Of a stretch of 64,000 bases of DNA, positions 1-11,168 are shown piece by piece (position 1 is the stretch's first letter; each line of letters opens with the position of its first letter). The notes beneath the pieces were generated by a model. That model saw only the letters and a program-made list of their open reading frames with translations, was not told the origin of the DNA and did no database searches. Where the stretch lies: assembly GCA_030704615.1 (NCBI GenBank), contig CM060734.1:4342001-4406000 (forward strand). Direction: 5' to 3'. This stretch comes from Takakia lepidozioides. Its lineage: Eukaryota > Streptophyta > Takakiopsida > Takakiales > Takakiaceae. Made by a program: the position numbers and the translations under genes.

Positions 1-32
1 TGCTGTCAACAAAAGGATGCGTCTAATGGCAG

Positions 33-2363
33 GTGAGCTGGCTCAATTCCATCCGAGAATGGCAGGAAGAGTTCGTCGGAAATATGACTTCACGAGAATT
101 TGTAGACACCATTACTGGCGATCTCTTGGGAAGTCGTGTCTTCGTGTTCACCCCCAAAGGCACGGTCAGTGCCCTTTATTCTCCTTATTCAGTTCTCAGC
201 ATTTAGGCACCCCCTTCCTGCATGTATGGAATTGTGATACATGAGTCTTGTTCAGTACGTGCACACAAGTCTCTGATCGAATTGACCCCAAGTTTATGGG
301 TGGATGTTGTTTGCAGGTGAAGAATTTGCCAAAGGGGGCAACAGTGATTGACTATGCATATCAAATACACACAGATGTTGGAAATAAGATGGTGGCTGCG
401 AAGGTAGGTGAACTAATCACATTGCTCTTTGGTTCTCATTAGTTACTGATAGAGGGGGAAGACTCTTGGAGTCTGGAGTTTTCTCTGTACTTATGTTGGT
501 ATGTAATATGGACTGGAAAATTGTTGGCAGGTGAATGGGAATTTGGTCTCACCAACTCACGTGTTGGCCAATGCAGAGGTCGTGGAGATAGTTACCTATG
601 ATGTGAGAGGCTGTTCTCATGCCCCTGTTCCATTTTTCCTAGTCTGTGGTTCTGCTGGGTGCTGAAAGTGTGTAGATCCTATTAAGCCAGATGCTGATGC
701 TGGTTGTTTTACTTTAGAAGCCATCATTCAATCATTTACTGTGGCTCTTTAGGGTTTTGGGCTCTTTTGATGGGAGACATTTTTTTTTTATCATGCAGGG
801 TGTTTCACATAAGAAGGTTTTTCAACTGCACCAGCAGTGGTTGCAGTTTGCGAAGACTAGAAGTGCCCGCCATAAGCTGACAAAGGTGGGAAGCGACTGT
901 TAACAAGCATAATAGATGATGATGGAACTCTTTTCGCTGTTATCATACTAAGCTTGAACAAGATATTGTGTTTGATTTGCAGTTCTTGAAAGAGCAAGCA
1001 GCAGTGTCAGCAGTAGAGATCACAGCAGATTCAGTGAAGAATTTTGTTGAGGATGTGGATGTGGAGGATGAGCTTATGGGAGTTTGCAGCTCACACTCTT
1101 CTTCAGACTCCTTGGCCTCCTCTATGGCTTCAAGTGCCAAGCTTACCGATCAAATCAACAGAGATCCGTTTGTTTGGCACTCTTATCTTGCAAGAGCATT
1201 GACTGTAGATGACTGTGGTGGTAAAACTTCATGGCTGGTCAATGGTAAGCAACATAAGTCGTCTGAGGAGATGGCGATGAAGTTGGAAAGCAATAGTGCT
1301 ACAAAGGGTGCACTGAAGCTATGGTACAATCAGGACGAAGCCAGGGCTGGTATCGAGGCATGGCAGACTGACAGGGTAGCCCTGTGGCATGGTTCCGGAG
1401 GGGGCTCTGTCCAGTGGTTCAGCGTCTGCTGCCTTGACCGCATCAGTACCTTCCCCTTACTCCACAACTCTGCAAACACCCATTTTTCACACTGCAATTT
1501 AAGGTCTTCTATATAGATGGAATATTGCAGAGGATGCATTTAGCATGCGCCTTTGGAGTACTTATACTGGTTTTTCATCAGTCTGGGAAAATGAAGGTTG
1601 AACAGAAATTTATGCTCCAGTTACCTGTTTGCTGTTTGCACCCATTACTTGTTTTAATCTGCATCCCCAGACGAGGTCCAAAAGCGTCGGATCCATCCTC
1701 TTGTAAATTAAGGGATGTTCAGCTCAAATTCATGCTCATTCAACAACAAGCTAAATACTTGATATGATGGGGCAGGCATTCTCGCAGAAGTTACTTCAAT
1801 GCTTGGTGCTGCAGAGATTTTTGTTTGTGCTTGTGCGGTCAGTTTCATGATCTCTACCTTGGTTAAAATTCAAGGAGTTCAGGCATCAGATATCTTGAAC
1901 TGTTTCTTTGGTGGATGAGTGTAGGTCATGTAGCATGTCAGAAATTGGAACCTCAAATGCTTGTAGAATCTGAACCGAACACTGCCCAATCACTTCTCCA
2001 TTTTGAAAATGCAGGCTGAAACCGACCGGAGGAGAGGATTTGGGATCATGCTTTTCCACATTGAAGGCAGTGCTGACAGTCTGGTGAGCTGCATGACCCA
2101 CACGGCAATTTCAGCAGCTGCTTTGATTGTGGTTTGAAAGTGCTCTAATATGCAGGTCTATATCTCTACTTGGGGTCGTTGTTAGATGTTTCCACTCCAA
2201 CACTGCTGACACTGGTGATGGACAAGATTTGCTAATGCCTGTAGGGGATGTTTTAATTTTGCAGGTGCATGCATGCACCAATATTGATTTAATCGACGGT
2301 GTATTGGACTGGTCAGTTGGCTGCAGCTGGCAGAGCCCCCAGACCATCAGGCATTGTTGGTGA
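33..2363 (+). CDS. RSH1: RSH1-type RelA/SpoT homologue, 3' part (8 exons)
   Basis: Plant RSH proteins make or hydrolyse the alarmone (p)ppGpp, mainly in plastids. The exons read as 33-164, 317-403, 531-602, 799-885, 983-1445, 1776-1837, 2015-2083 and 2265-2363, each bounded by AG and GT and joining in frame to about 356 residues with a TGA stop. The first exon reads WLNSIREWQEEFVGNM, the stretch just before the TGS domain in RSH1. The TGS domain follows (FVFTPKG, LPKGATVIDYAYQIHT, AAKVNGNLVSPTHVL, EVVEIVTYD). Next come a basic helical stretch (QQWLQFAKTRSARHK), an acidic/Ser-rich linker, and an ACT-like C-terminus (ILAEVTSMLGAAEIFVCACA to GWSVGCSW-like DWSVGCSW). The hydrolase and synthetase domains lie upstream of the window. 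The first exon boundary is uncertain by a few bases. I see no damage. The RSH1 assignment rests on remembered similarity to Arabidopsis RSH1. Confidence 0.93.
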
Positions 2364-4017
2364 TTTCACACGGTGATGTCACTCTAGAGAGAGAGAGGAC
2401 TCTGGCCAAAGCCAGCGTAACTAAGAGCCACTTCACCTTGCAGCTAGTGCCCCCTGTCGGGGGTGGGCTCTATATGGTAAAATAGCAGTACCGGGCTACT
2501 ACAGGGGTGGGCTCAATAGAGGTCAGTGCAACTATGTCGGTTGATTGTTTTCGAGCTTGCATTTGATGGTAACGATGGCTGTGAGGGAGCGAATGGGAGT
2601 AAGGTGAATTTCTTCAAAGCAGTTGGAGATATTCTTTAAGGGTATATTGAGGTGAGAGTAGACAGAGTTGAGGCTACGTGTGTGGATTCCACCACGAACA
2701 CCAGCCGTGATGACAATGAGTGGACCAAGTTACCTGAGAGCGAGGATCATTGTCACTCTATATTTCATTTCTTGATGTGGTCTGCAAATCTTAGTTACGA
2801 ACTGATCTGGTAAGGCCATGAGGGTGATAAGCTTTTATCATGGATGTTCCCCATGTCAGACAAGTACTCTGCTTGCACAAGCCAAATGTGAGTTGGTACT
2901 TCTAAGCAGGCTCTTGACTTCCACATGACAAGAATATGCTTCAGGAAAGTTGGTGCCAATTGATATTGTGTGCAATTCACCTCATTTGTAGTTGACATGT
3001 CCACAAAGTGCACCCTGCAGGATTGGTGTGGGAATCTTCAGTGCATCTGGTCATCATGATGCTATGAGTTGGGGAGTACAGATTTTAATTAGGCCCTAGA
3101 TGGGTAGCTCCACTGTTAATGAAAAGACCTGAAGCATTTTGGTATTGGTAGAGTTCAACCGAAAATTGTTTTTTGCAACTTTTAAGAAGGTGGGTTTTCG
3201 ATTCTATTTTTCTTTGTTTGAGTAGCTTGGGAGAAGTAGCCTAACTTCCAGGGATTACATACTATAAAACCAGTTTGTTGTTGGTCCTGATTGCACATAT
3301 TATGTCTAAGTGGACCCTCGCGGTAGTTCTTGGGAGTGGAAGTTCTTCCAATTATCAAAAACTGTTCATCTGCACAATATTTTTCTGGATATTAATAAGG
3401 TAAAGATGCCCATCGAGGATGTGTGGTTGCATGATATGGTAATATATTTGTGGTGCTTCACCATGCCAATGTTTTTTCGCACCTTGTGGTTATGCAGCTG
3501 TCTTTTCTTTTTCTTCATTGGGGGAAAAAAGATACAAGGATCCACTTTTTATTGGGCCATGGACTACGCATTCACTTGGGTCTACAACGACCTTCACATT
3601 AACGGTAGGACTGCGCATTTTTATTTGGGTCTACTAGGGTAGAATTGGCTTTATGGGGTCAGACTGGGCCACAGGAGGCGGGATGATGATGGCAGGAGAA
3701 GATGGGCAGAGATATATAAGTGGAAACGAGGCAGAAAGAGTCTCCTTGTTTTTTGGGGATGTGAGGCTTAGAACGAGGGAAGTTAGACGGATTGAGGGCA
3801 ATTCACGCTGGAGGAAGTATGTTGGCAGATGGGTGATGTGTGGGGGATTCTGGAAATGCTGAACTCGATCTATGTTCTGGTATTTGGATTCTGAAGTATG
3901 AAGGGGGAGTGGGGCTGCACTGCTCCTTGGGTAATGTGGTGGTCTTATTATCTCCTGTTCTGAGAAAGAAAGAGAGAGCGAGAGCAATAGCACCTAGTGT
4001 GCATTAGTACCTGCAAT
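2364..4017. other. 3' flank of RSH1, no gene seen
   Basis: This stretch presumably includes the RSH1 3' untranslated region. Stop codons are frequent in all frames, and the short open frames show no recognisable domain and no codon bias. Short GA-rich tracts occur near 2380 and 3965. I see no transposon ends. Confidence 0.5.
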
Positions 4018-4495
4018 GAGGGTGTAGCTTGCATTCTTGGATTTCTGCATAGCTGTGTTTGATGAGAGAATGCGAACGTCCTTGAGCGAGTGTCACACTG
4101 CTATGAGAAGTGTCTCTTAGGTTGGGTAAATGGTCATGAGCTGAGAGCATGCTGTTTCTGTCGTCATGAGTGTCCCCTGTATTGTAAGATGAGAGAAAAC
4201 CAGAGAGGATGTGCGAGGGCTGAGTTGATTCTTATGAGAGTGATGGGCAAATTCCATTGAGGTGTGCATTCTTGTATCTTCGCATGGCTGTGTCCGATGG
4301 GAGAATGTAAATATCCTTGAGTGATTGTCACATTGATAGGTAAAGATTTCTGTGAGGGCTTATGAGCGCTACGTGGGCTGAGAGCATGTTGTTACTGTCA
4401 TGATGACTTGTTCTGAGGTGTGAGATGAGAGAAAAACAGAGATGAATGTGAGTAATGAGCTGCTTCTCAAGAGAGCGATAGGCAGGCTCCAATGA
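4018..4495. repeat. Two-copy tandem duplication, period about 235 bp
   Basis: The segment beginning GCATTCTTG at 4031 recurs at 4266. Both copies then carry matching landmarks in the same order: GCTGTGT, GAGAATG, CCTTGAG, GTCACA, GCTGAGAGCATG and GATGAGAGAAAA. Divergence is substantial, so the duplication is old. It has no coding content. Confidence 0.75.
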
Positions 4496-4587
4496 TGATT
4501 CAGGCCAACGATGCTGCAAGGGCAATCATGGAATGTGGACACCCTGTGAATACCTGAATAATAAATGTAAGAGGGCAGAGATAAGAT

Positions 4588-4610
4588 GAGAGAGAGAGAG
4601 AGAGAGAGAG
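4588..4610. repeat. (GA)n microsatellite
   Basis: An uninterrupted GA dinucleotide run of about 23 bases. Confidence 0.95.
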
Positions 4611-4799
4611 GCCGGGTAGGATGCTGCACAGAGTCAAAGGGAACTCCGCCATGACAGAACTTGTATTTGTTGCGGGCAGTGCATGAACTGTGGGTATCAG
4701 CAGTGAACAGAGGGGAACACCTGCGCATATGCAATCACAACTTACTGCAAGATCAACAGCAAACATGCCGTGACTGTCTTCCCTTCCGCTGCGGCAGTC

Positions 4800-6535
4800 G
4801 TGGTATGAGAATTGGTTCGAAACTCTGAATGTGAAGTGCCAAGACTTAGGGTTTCCATGGGGGCCCTCTTTTCCCACTACAAAATATCTTGGAATGAGAG
4901 CTGGGTTCGCCAACATTTCTTCCTGTAGATCTTGGAAAAACTGCATTCCGTGGCGTGCTAGTCTATCCACTTACTTCCTCGCCTTCGGGACCAGAGACTG
5001 AAGCTATTAGTGCTATCATTTCAGCCAACACTGCATCTTCGTCTTCCCAAAACACTTCTACAAAGTTCGTATAAGGGGCTCCTATTCCTGCTTGCTCAGG
5101 CTTCCTGCTGCACTCACTTTCGAAGTGTCATGAAGGTATGGGCACTTCACCACATGTAGCCCAGTTGTAATGGGCACATACCACGTTGGATGTGGTTGTG
5201 GGTTCAAACCATGGTCTGGTGTGTCATGAAGGTGTCCGCCTTTCAGCTGGAAGGCACTAGCCCTTGTAGTGAAGTGACACCATAAGTTACGCTCCCTTGG
5301 GGAGGCCTCATACTTTTTTCTTTTTTTCTTTTTCGAAGTGTCCGAGTACCTTACAGTTGTTACATTGCACTCCACATACCTCTGTGCGGGTGGCCAAACT
5401 TGGGTCCTTCCTGTCGAGCAGTTGGCTGTTAAATAACCCTCATGTCCAAAAGTGTTGCACAGACGCACCCCCCCTTAGGTGGTGTTTTGCTACCAGAAGC
5501 CTCCACAATGGTAGGGCCTTTGTCAAAGAATTTTTGCAGAGTGGTGTTCAGAGCATCATGACGCCTGTCCACCGGATTTACATACGTAACCTCATCCATG
5601 TCATCACCTTCTACAGGTTCTAGGGGACTCTTCCCCAGCCTTCCTAGCCCTCTCTCTACCTCAATGGCCATTTCTAACGCGTCATTGACAGTGGCGAATT
5701 TTCAGGAGTTACCATGTCACTTCCTGCATAGCGAGTGTTTGAAATTAACCAGGGTAAACCCAAACTCATCCTTCTTCATGGAGGCATTCCTCCTCACAAT
5801 TTTTGCACAAACCCACCCACCAGTGAAGATGACAACTTTAGTTCTGCCATAGTCCACTTGTAATATTTCCTTCACAATGCCCACATAGCGCACTTTACAG
5901 TCCTCATTTGTGCTCTCCCCGTAGGACATGTGGCCGCTATGTGTCCTCTTTGACCGCAATTGTTGCAAGTCCGCACTTCCTGAGTCATCATCCTATTTGA
6001 TGAAGTCTCTCCAACTACAGGTCCCTTAGCAAAGTACCTTTGCAAAGTATTCGTGAGATCATCAAGTCTTCTATCCGAAGGGTTGATGTGAAAGCTATCT
6101 TCCAGCTCCTCCCCTTCCAGAGGCTCAAGTGGGGTTTCACCCAACTTTCCAAGACCTGTTTCAATTTCCACTGCCGTCTCAAGTGCCTCCTCTATGTTAG
6201 TAAATTGTCTTCCTAACATAGCTCTCATAATCGCAAGCCTTAGACCTCCATGAAGCGCCTACGTTGTTCAAGATCAGGAATTCCCCCTTTCAAGAACAGA
6301 CGACTCAACTTATCAAAATAGGCCTGAACCCTTTGCCTATTTTCCTGCTTAATAGCATCTCATTTTTATCTCTGCCATGTCCACAGTACCAAATTTGGTT
6401 GTGGTAGCAGCTTGAAAGGCAGGCCAATTATCTGGCCGTGGGTTTTGTTTACGAAACCACTCGTCAGCTTTAGACCTAAGATTCAACCTAGCCACCTTGA
6501 ACATCTTATCGGGTGTTATCAGGTGTTAAGTCATG
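4800..6535 (-). pseudogene. Degenerate retrotransposon gag-like gene with zinc knuckles
   Basis: Read on the minus strand from about 6530, the sequence gives a gag-type core: FKVARLNLRSKADEWFRKQ, then DNWPAFQAATTTKFG, then YFDKLSRLFLKGGIPDLEQR in a shifted frame. Next come an acidic segment and a CX2CX4HX4C zinc knuckle (CNNCGQRGHIAATC, near 5950). A second, more decayed copy follows (GRLGKSPLEPVEGDD, then a knuckle with lost Cys and His, CNTFGHEGYLTANC, near 5440). The core is therefore partly duplicated in tandem. Several frameshifts and stops make it a relic. The W-x(n)-W-F pattern and the knuckle fit Ty3-type gag, but no protease, integrase or LTR was found nearby, so the class is inferred. 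The minus-strand reading from 4800 to 5100 is weaker and may belong to something else. Confidence 0.65.
5130..5330 (+). mobile_element. tRNA-derived SINE (family 1, copy 1) with 12-bp target duplication
   Basis: A non-autonomous retroposon copied by LINE machinery. It has a polymerase III box-A-like motif (TAGCCCAGTTGTAATGGGC) and a box B (GGGTTCAAACC), a tRNA-unrelated body ending in CACCATAAGTTACGCTC, and a T-rich 3' tail. It is flanked by an exact direct repeat, TTTCGAAGTGTC, at 5118-5129 and 5331-5342. It sits inside the gag relic and so is younger than it. The same body occurs on the minus strand at 30839-31027 and 46885-47076. Confidence 0.88.
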
Positions 6536-6724
6536 AACATCACCAAACATCTGGATCTTATCCACCCAATCATTCACATCCTCATTTTCCCTACCAAAGA
6601 AAGGAGCATCAACACCAGCAGGACTCGTCATGATTGCCTCTTCAATGTCAGAAATCCTTGCTCCAGACCCAAAAGTGTAGTATCCTCAACATGCAATAAA
6701 CAAAGACAGCCCTAATTCTGTCCT

Positions 6725-8052
6725 TTGTACCACTCCCACTGTCCGTTTCTCAGCATCTCAACAAAGGACCTCTTTGTGGGTTGTGTACACATGCCCACAG
6801 AGGGGACCCTTAGTGTTGACGCAGACAAAGCCTTCGAAGATATAAAGCTGGATTGTGTTTCGTTCCTTGCCAAAGGTCAGGTGGTTTTATTGGGTGACTT
6901 CAATGCCCGGGTGGGCAAAGGTCTCCATCAGGATGATATCATTGGGCCTTTTGGTGAGGACGAGCTGAATTCTAATGGCAGACGGTTAATTAACTGTCTG
7001 GACGAGCTTCAGCTTTTGACCTTGAATAATAGGACAAGAGGTGACCAAGTGCAGCGGACTCGTGAGAAACCCAAACTGGGAACGTTCCATTGTGGACTAT
7101 ATCATAATGGACAAAAATTTGTTTCCCCAGTGTGCCAGAACTGATATTGGTACCTCTGACCACTTCCTGGTTTGGACTGAGATCAAACTGTGTTTTCCCA
7201 ACACCAAGAGATCTGTGAAACGTTCGATTCGGAAGTGGCGCATAGCAAAATTCCGTAATGAAGAGGTCAAGACTGAGTATGTCTAGGCCTTGCAAGAGGC
7301 TCTCCCTGATTTTGTCCACTCGCTCCAAGAACTTCAGTCTCGCTCTGACAACGCAAGAAATGAAGTCGAAAGAACAGTGGACTCTTGGGAGAGTTTCGTC
7401 TCCTCTGTGGCTGACAAGATCATTGGGAGGAAACTAATTGTCTATGGTAGAGCTGTTAATTGGTGGACCAATGAGATTAAACTCAAGATAGCTGAGAGAC
7501 GAGCCCTCTATAAAGAGTGCTGCAATTTGAAAACCAACAGAGAATTGTGGGCGAGGTACTACCAGCTCCGTAAAGATATCAATAAGCTTGTAAGGTCTCA
7601 GAAGAAATTATACTGGGACAAGTTATACAATGAAATAAACTCAAACCACCATGGTGGTAATGACAAGAGATTCTGGTTGGCCCTTCAACGTTTGTACAAG
7701 CCGAAAAGCGGTCAGCAAGTACAAGCGCTGAAGACTACTAAAGGTGTAGTGGTGACTTCATCGGTTGACATTGTCAAAACCTTTGAAACTCACTACAGTA
7801 TCCTTGGCAGAACTTCTAGGGTCTAACAGTGAGGGGTCCTCTGATGAATGGAGGGACATAGTTGGAAAAATTGTTCCTCTGATTCAAAACAGCCCTAATG
7901 AACTAGAGTATATTTCAATGGCTTATAACGCTCCCATTAGTTCTTCTGAGATTGTGGAAGCAATTGAACATTTAAACGGATATAAAGCTGGTGGACCTGA
8001 GGCATAGTCAACGAGCTTATCAAGCACGGTGGCAATCCCATCATAGAGGCCC
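6725..8052 (+). pseudogene. Non-LTR retrotransposon (family R) copy 1: endonuclease and start of RT, 3' truncated
   Basis: This is a LINE ORF2 fragment. It reads the C-terminal half of an APE-type endonuclease ([33 protein letters not shown], then [12 protein letters not shown] with the catalytic SDH). The linker follows (RELWARYYQLRKDINKLVRSQKKL), then the entry to reverse transcriptase ([22 protein letters not shown]). Frameshifts near 7075, 7285 and 7830 disable it. It stops within EALV at about 8050, where unrelated sequence begins. Copies 2 and 3 of the family lie at 12835-14870 (minus) and 54660-60840 (plus). The family is clearly not the L1 type found at 26-41 kb. The exact clade (RTE/I-like) is inferred. 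Confidence 0.85.
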
Positions 8053-8070
8053 TAGTTGGACGACGCTACT

Positions 8071-8090
8071 GCGTGAGCGTACGCTCACGC
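8071..8090. repeat. Perfect 20-bp palindrome
   Basis: GCGTGAGCGTACGCTCACGC equals its own reverse complement. It lies about 20 bp past the point where LINE copy 1 breaks off and directly before a G-box minisatellite, so it probably belongs to the terminal region of another element. Confidence 0.95.
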
Positions 8091-8093
8091 AAT

Positions 8094-8232
8094 GGTGACG
8101 TGGCATGAGCGTAGGGTCACGCTGACGTGACGTGAGCATCAAACTGACGTGGCAAGAGCCTGCTGACATGGCGTTAGCTTGCTGACGTGGCAGTCGAGAA
8201 GACAATGTGGCATTTGGACAACGTGGCGGACG
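8094..8232. repeat. Irregular minisatellite of TGACGTGGCA units
   Basis: About seven units of 16-22 bp, each centred on ACGTGGC or a one-base variant (starts near 8096, 8122, 8145, 8164, 8182, 8204 and 8219). ACGTGGC is the core of plant G-box/ABRE sites, but a subterminal repeat of a DNA transposon is an equally good explanation. Confidence 0.75.
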
Positions 8233-8499
8233 CCATGTCAACAAAAACATATTGCGCCTATAGCCGTGGCATTCATTCATAAAAACCGGAAACCAAAACA
8301 CCACAAATGACAAACCAGAAACGACTTGTGAAAGCATTCGCATCCATTCCATTTATTTCGCAACAATTACACATAAGAAATAGCACACATTGCACAACAT
8401 AATTGCAGGCTGCACTGGTACCAAATATACCAAGGGACATCAAGTTCAAGATTCATTTCATACAAAAATTGCAGAGGACCAAAGTGCACATGATGATAG

Positions 8500-9363
8500 C
8501 TATGTGCTTGTATCCCACTGCATAAGTGTGTTGACCTCGTTGAAATTCATAGTGGCCTGGTGAATGAAGATGTCGCGTTTGGGATCACAAACCATCCTCT
8601 TCAAGAATATTCAATACAAATGTTTGCAGGGTATGAATTTGCCTCTCTTTCCCAAACTAGTTGAAAGTATGTCAACAAAAACCAGATAGGTGCAATTGGG
8701 GAAATTCGAAACAGTGATGTCGTATGATTTGTCCTGCAGAGATGTCGATGTCATCATTGTGTAGACCCGACCATACTCCGGATCAGGAACTTGCGTAATA
8801 CTAGCTTGAAGCTTTCTTGCGGATTCGACCTTGCCGAAGTGTTCTACGGCTAGAGGGAAACGTTGAACCAGGTTTCCATTCCGTTTAGTTGGATGTAAAT
8901 GAGCGTCTGCAGGAGGCACTCGAGAACTGCCAGAACTCGAAGCACTTCCACGTACAGTGGGTTGTCGTGCAAAGGAGAAGCCTACATCCTCGAGCATTGC
9001 AATCTCCTGAGTTGTGAGATCTGTCCTCACCTTCACAAACCAAATGCTTGGTGGAGAAGGCTTCATGACCACCGATGGTCGCATAGTCCCACGCACGCAT
9101 CTACCACAGTCGTCAGCGCATAACCATAATTTGTGGTTCTTTGCCTTTGCTTTCCCGTATGGGCGAAACAAACCAGAGAAAGTCGGAGGCAGAGTCCATG
9201 CACTAGCTCTGGATATGAATGACGTGCACTTTTCGAATGTGGTGGCCTGGAGCACCGAACATTTCACTTGAGACCCAACACTGGTGTGATCTATGTGCCA
9301 AACGTCATCGGGGCACATGGACTCCACCACATTGGGGAGCATGTTCTTCTCCCGCAGTACCAT
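8500..9363 (-). pseudogene. SWIM-zinc-finger-like transposon-associated gene, decayed
   Basis: One open frame of 250 codons (9363 to 8611) ends at a TGA. It then continues in the same frame for about 35 more residues (IFLKRMVCDPKRDIF) to a TAG at 8500, so the TGA looks like a nonsense mutation. The C-terminal part resembles a SWIM finger: PNCTYLVFVDI, about 10 residues, then GKRGKFIPCKHLY, with the second Cys of the usual CxC replaced by Tyr. A Cys-rich motif, LWLCADDCGRC, lies near residue 80. SWIM fingers are common in MULE- and KDZ-type transposon proteins. The remainder I do not recognise. The minus-strand frame may extend upstream to about 9490. Confidence 0.5.
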
Positions 9364-9379
9364 TGCATTGATAGTGGGA

Positions 9380-9780
9380 GATGCAGGGGTTTAGGTTCCT
9401 CCATGGTGGACGTTTCGGAAATTGATGGAAGGAAACACGCAGCATGGAGAAGTTGTCCGGTCCCTGTCCGCCCTGTGCGAATCCGCATCCGAACCAGGAG
9501 GGGTGTTCAATTTCTGCTTACAAGAGCCGAATCTCTCATCGCCTTCCAGATTCGGAATACAATCTACACGAGAGGGGTTACATCGGCACACATGCTGACC
9601 GCCCCAGCTACCTTGGTACCCTGAGAGCAAGTATGTTATGATCATCAGTCGTGATGATTCAATGAGTCCAGGAACTTTCACCAGGAAATAGCGTAATTCC
9701 AAGTTTGGACCATGAAAAAGAGAACTTGGCTCTAACTCATGAAGATAAAATGGAAGAAGAGATTGTTGAGGAGATTGTTG
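9380..9780. other. Unassigned stretch between SWIM relic and Copia relic
   Basis: Open frames run on both strands, including a 103-codon minus-strand frame containing LLSGYQGSWGGQHVCRCNPS. No domain is recognised. It may be the upstream part of the SWIM-like gene. Confidence 0.35.
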
Positions 9781-9789
9781 AGGTTCAGA

Positions 9790-10960
9790 TGGAGGAGGTA
9801 CAATCTCCGATGATTGAAAAAACCCTCAAAGATATCTTCTGTCTATTTCATTGACAGTGATGAATCTCAAAGTGTCTCAGATGCACTTAGGAGTGAGAGG
9901 TCTTCACATTGGAAGTAAATTATGGCCTCTGAGTTTCAATCTCTTCAAGATAATAAGACTCGAAGGCTTGTTAAACTTCCACATGGACGGCAGTCTTTTG
10001 GCTGCACATGGATTTTCAAAATTAAGTGCAATGCAGATGGTTTTGTAGCAAGGCACAAAACTCTTTTGGTTGCAAAGGGGTTTCACAAATTGAAGGTATG
10101 GATTACGATAAACCATTCTCCCATGTTGCACGGATAGAATCAATTCGAATGATTCTTGCATTTGATGCCGTTGAAAATCTTGAGGTACATCAGATGGATA
10201 TATGTATAGCCTTTCTCAATAGAGATCTTATGGAGGAGATATGCATGGACCAGCCAGAGGGATTTGCTGTAGAGAGGAAAGAGATGAATGTGTGTAAACT
10301 CTTCAAGTCCTTGTATGGTTTGAAGCAATCCCCTAGGGCGTGGAATGACAAGATTGATACATATTTCATGGCTGAAGAGTTTGAGAGGAGCTTTGCTGAT
10401 TATAGTGTTTACTGTAAGAGGACTCATGGAAACTCTTCTGTGATCAACCTTGTATATTGATGATCTGATCTTGGTCTCTAATGACTTGACTCTGTTGAAA
10501 CACATACAAAGTGTCAATATCTCAGTGAGTGTGAGATAGTGGTTGTGTGGTCATAACAGTGTATGTTGATGATCTGATCTTGGTCTTTAATGACTTGGCT
10601 CTGTTGAAATACATATAGAGTGATATCTCAAAGGAGTTTGAGATAGTGGATCTGAAAGAGATTCTGTGATCATGTGTTGATCAGACTTTGTTGAAAAAGA
10701 CAAAGTGATATCTCAAAGAAGTTTGAGATGGTGGATCTGAAAGAGATCCTGTGATCATGTGTTGATCAGGCTTTGTTGAAAAAGACAAAATGATATCTCA
10801 AAGAAGTTTGAAATGGTGGATCTGAAAGAGATCGAGTACTGCTTGGGGGTATCGGTATCTCGTGTTCGACAAGACCGAGCGATTTACTTGAACCAGCGTA
10901 AGTATCTTGAAGATATCTTAAGGCGCTTTGGTATGGCTGAAAGTATTTCGTAGAAATGTT
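9790..10960 (+). pseudogene. Ty1/Copia reverse transcriptase fragment
   Basis: Part of a Copia pol gene. It reads SDALRSERSSHWK, the usual RT lead-in, then MASEFQSLQDNKT, CTWIFKIKCNADG and YDKPFSHVARIESIRMILA. The active-site first motif region follows (EVHQMDICIAFLNRDL), then YGLKQSPRAWN and a YVDD-type motif as YIDDLIL. After a locally amplified block it resumes with EYCLGVSVSRVRQ and YLNQRKYLEDILRRFGM. At least four frameshifts or stops are present. No integrase, RNase H or LTR was found next to it. Confidence 0.9.
10450..10832 (+). repeat. Four-fold local amplification within Copia RT
   Basis: The segment coding for the YxDD motif and the next ~30 residues occurs four times head to tail, starting near 10450, 10560, 10672 and 10757. 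Copies 1 and 2 are about 110 bp and keep GATGATCTGATCTTGGTCT. Copies 3 and 4 are about 86 bp, lack that part, and are nearly identical to each other (GATATCTCAAAGAAGTTTGA, GTGGATCTGAAAGAGATC). Confidence 0.85.
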
Positions 10961-11168
10961 GCGCTCATTACCGTGGACTCAAGCTGTGTTTACGAGGTGT
11001 TTTGGATTGATAAGAGGCCGTGATGGCGACGCGCCAATTAGCTACTCATTCTTTCATATGTTTCAATTTTTCTTGTGACTTTGAGCAATGGCATCTGATT
11101 TGTTGAATGCGTTGGACTCTGAGAGAGAGTTGGGCATAATCTGAAGGTCTTTGTGTTTGTTCACGAGA

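Noticed and set aside
4500-4970. 156-codon minus-strand frame as a gene
   Set aside because: It includes the (GA)n run translated as Leu-Ser repeats and shows no domain; at most the first 60 residues look protein-like.
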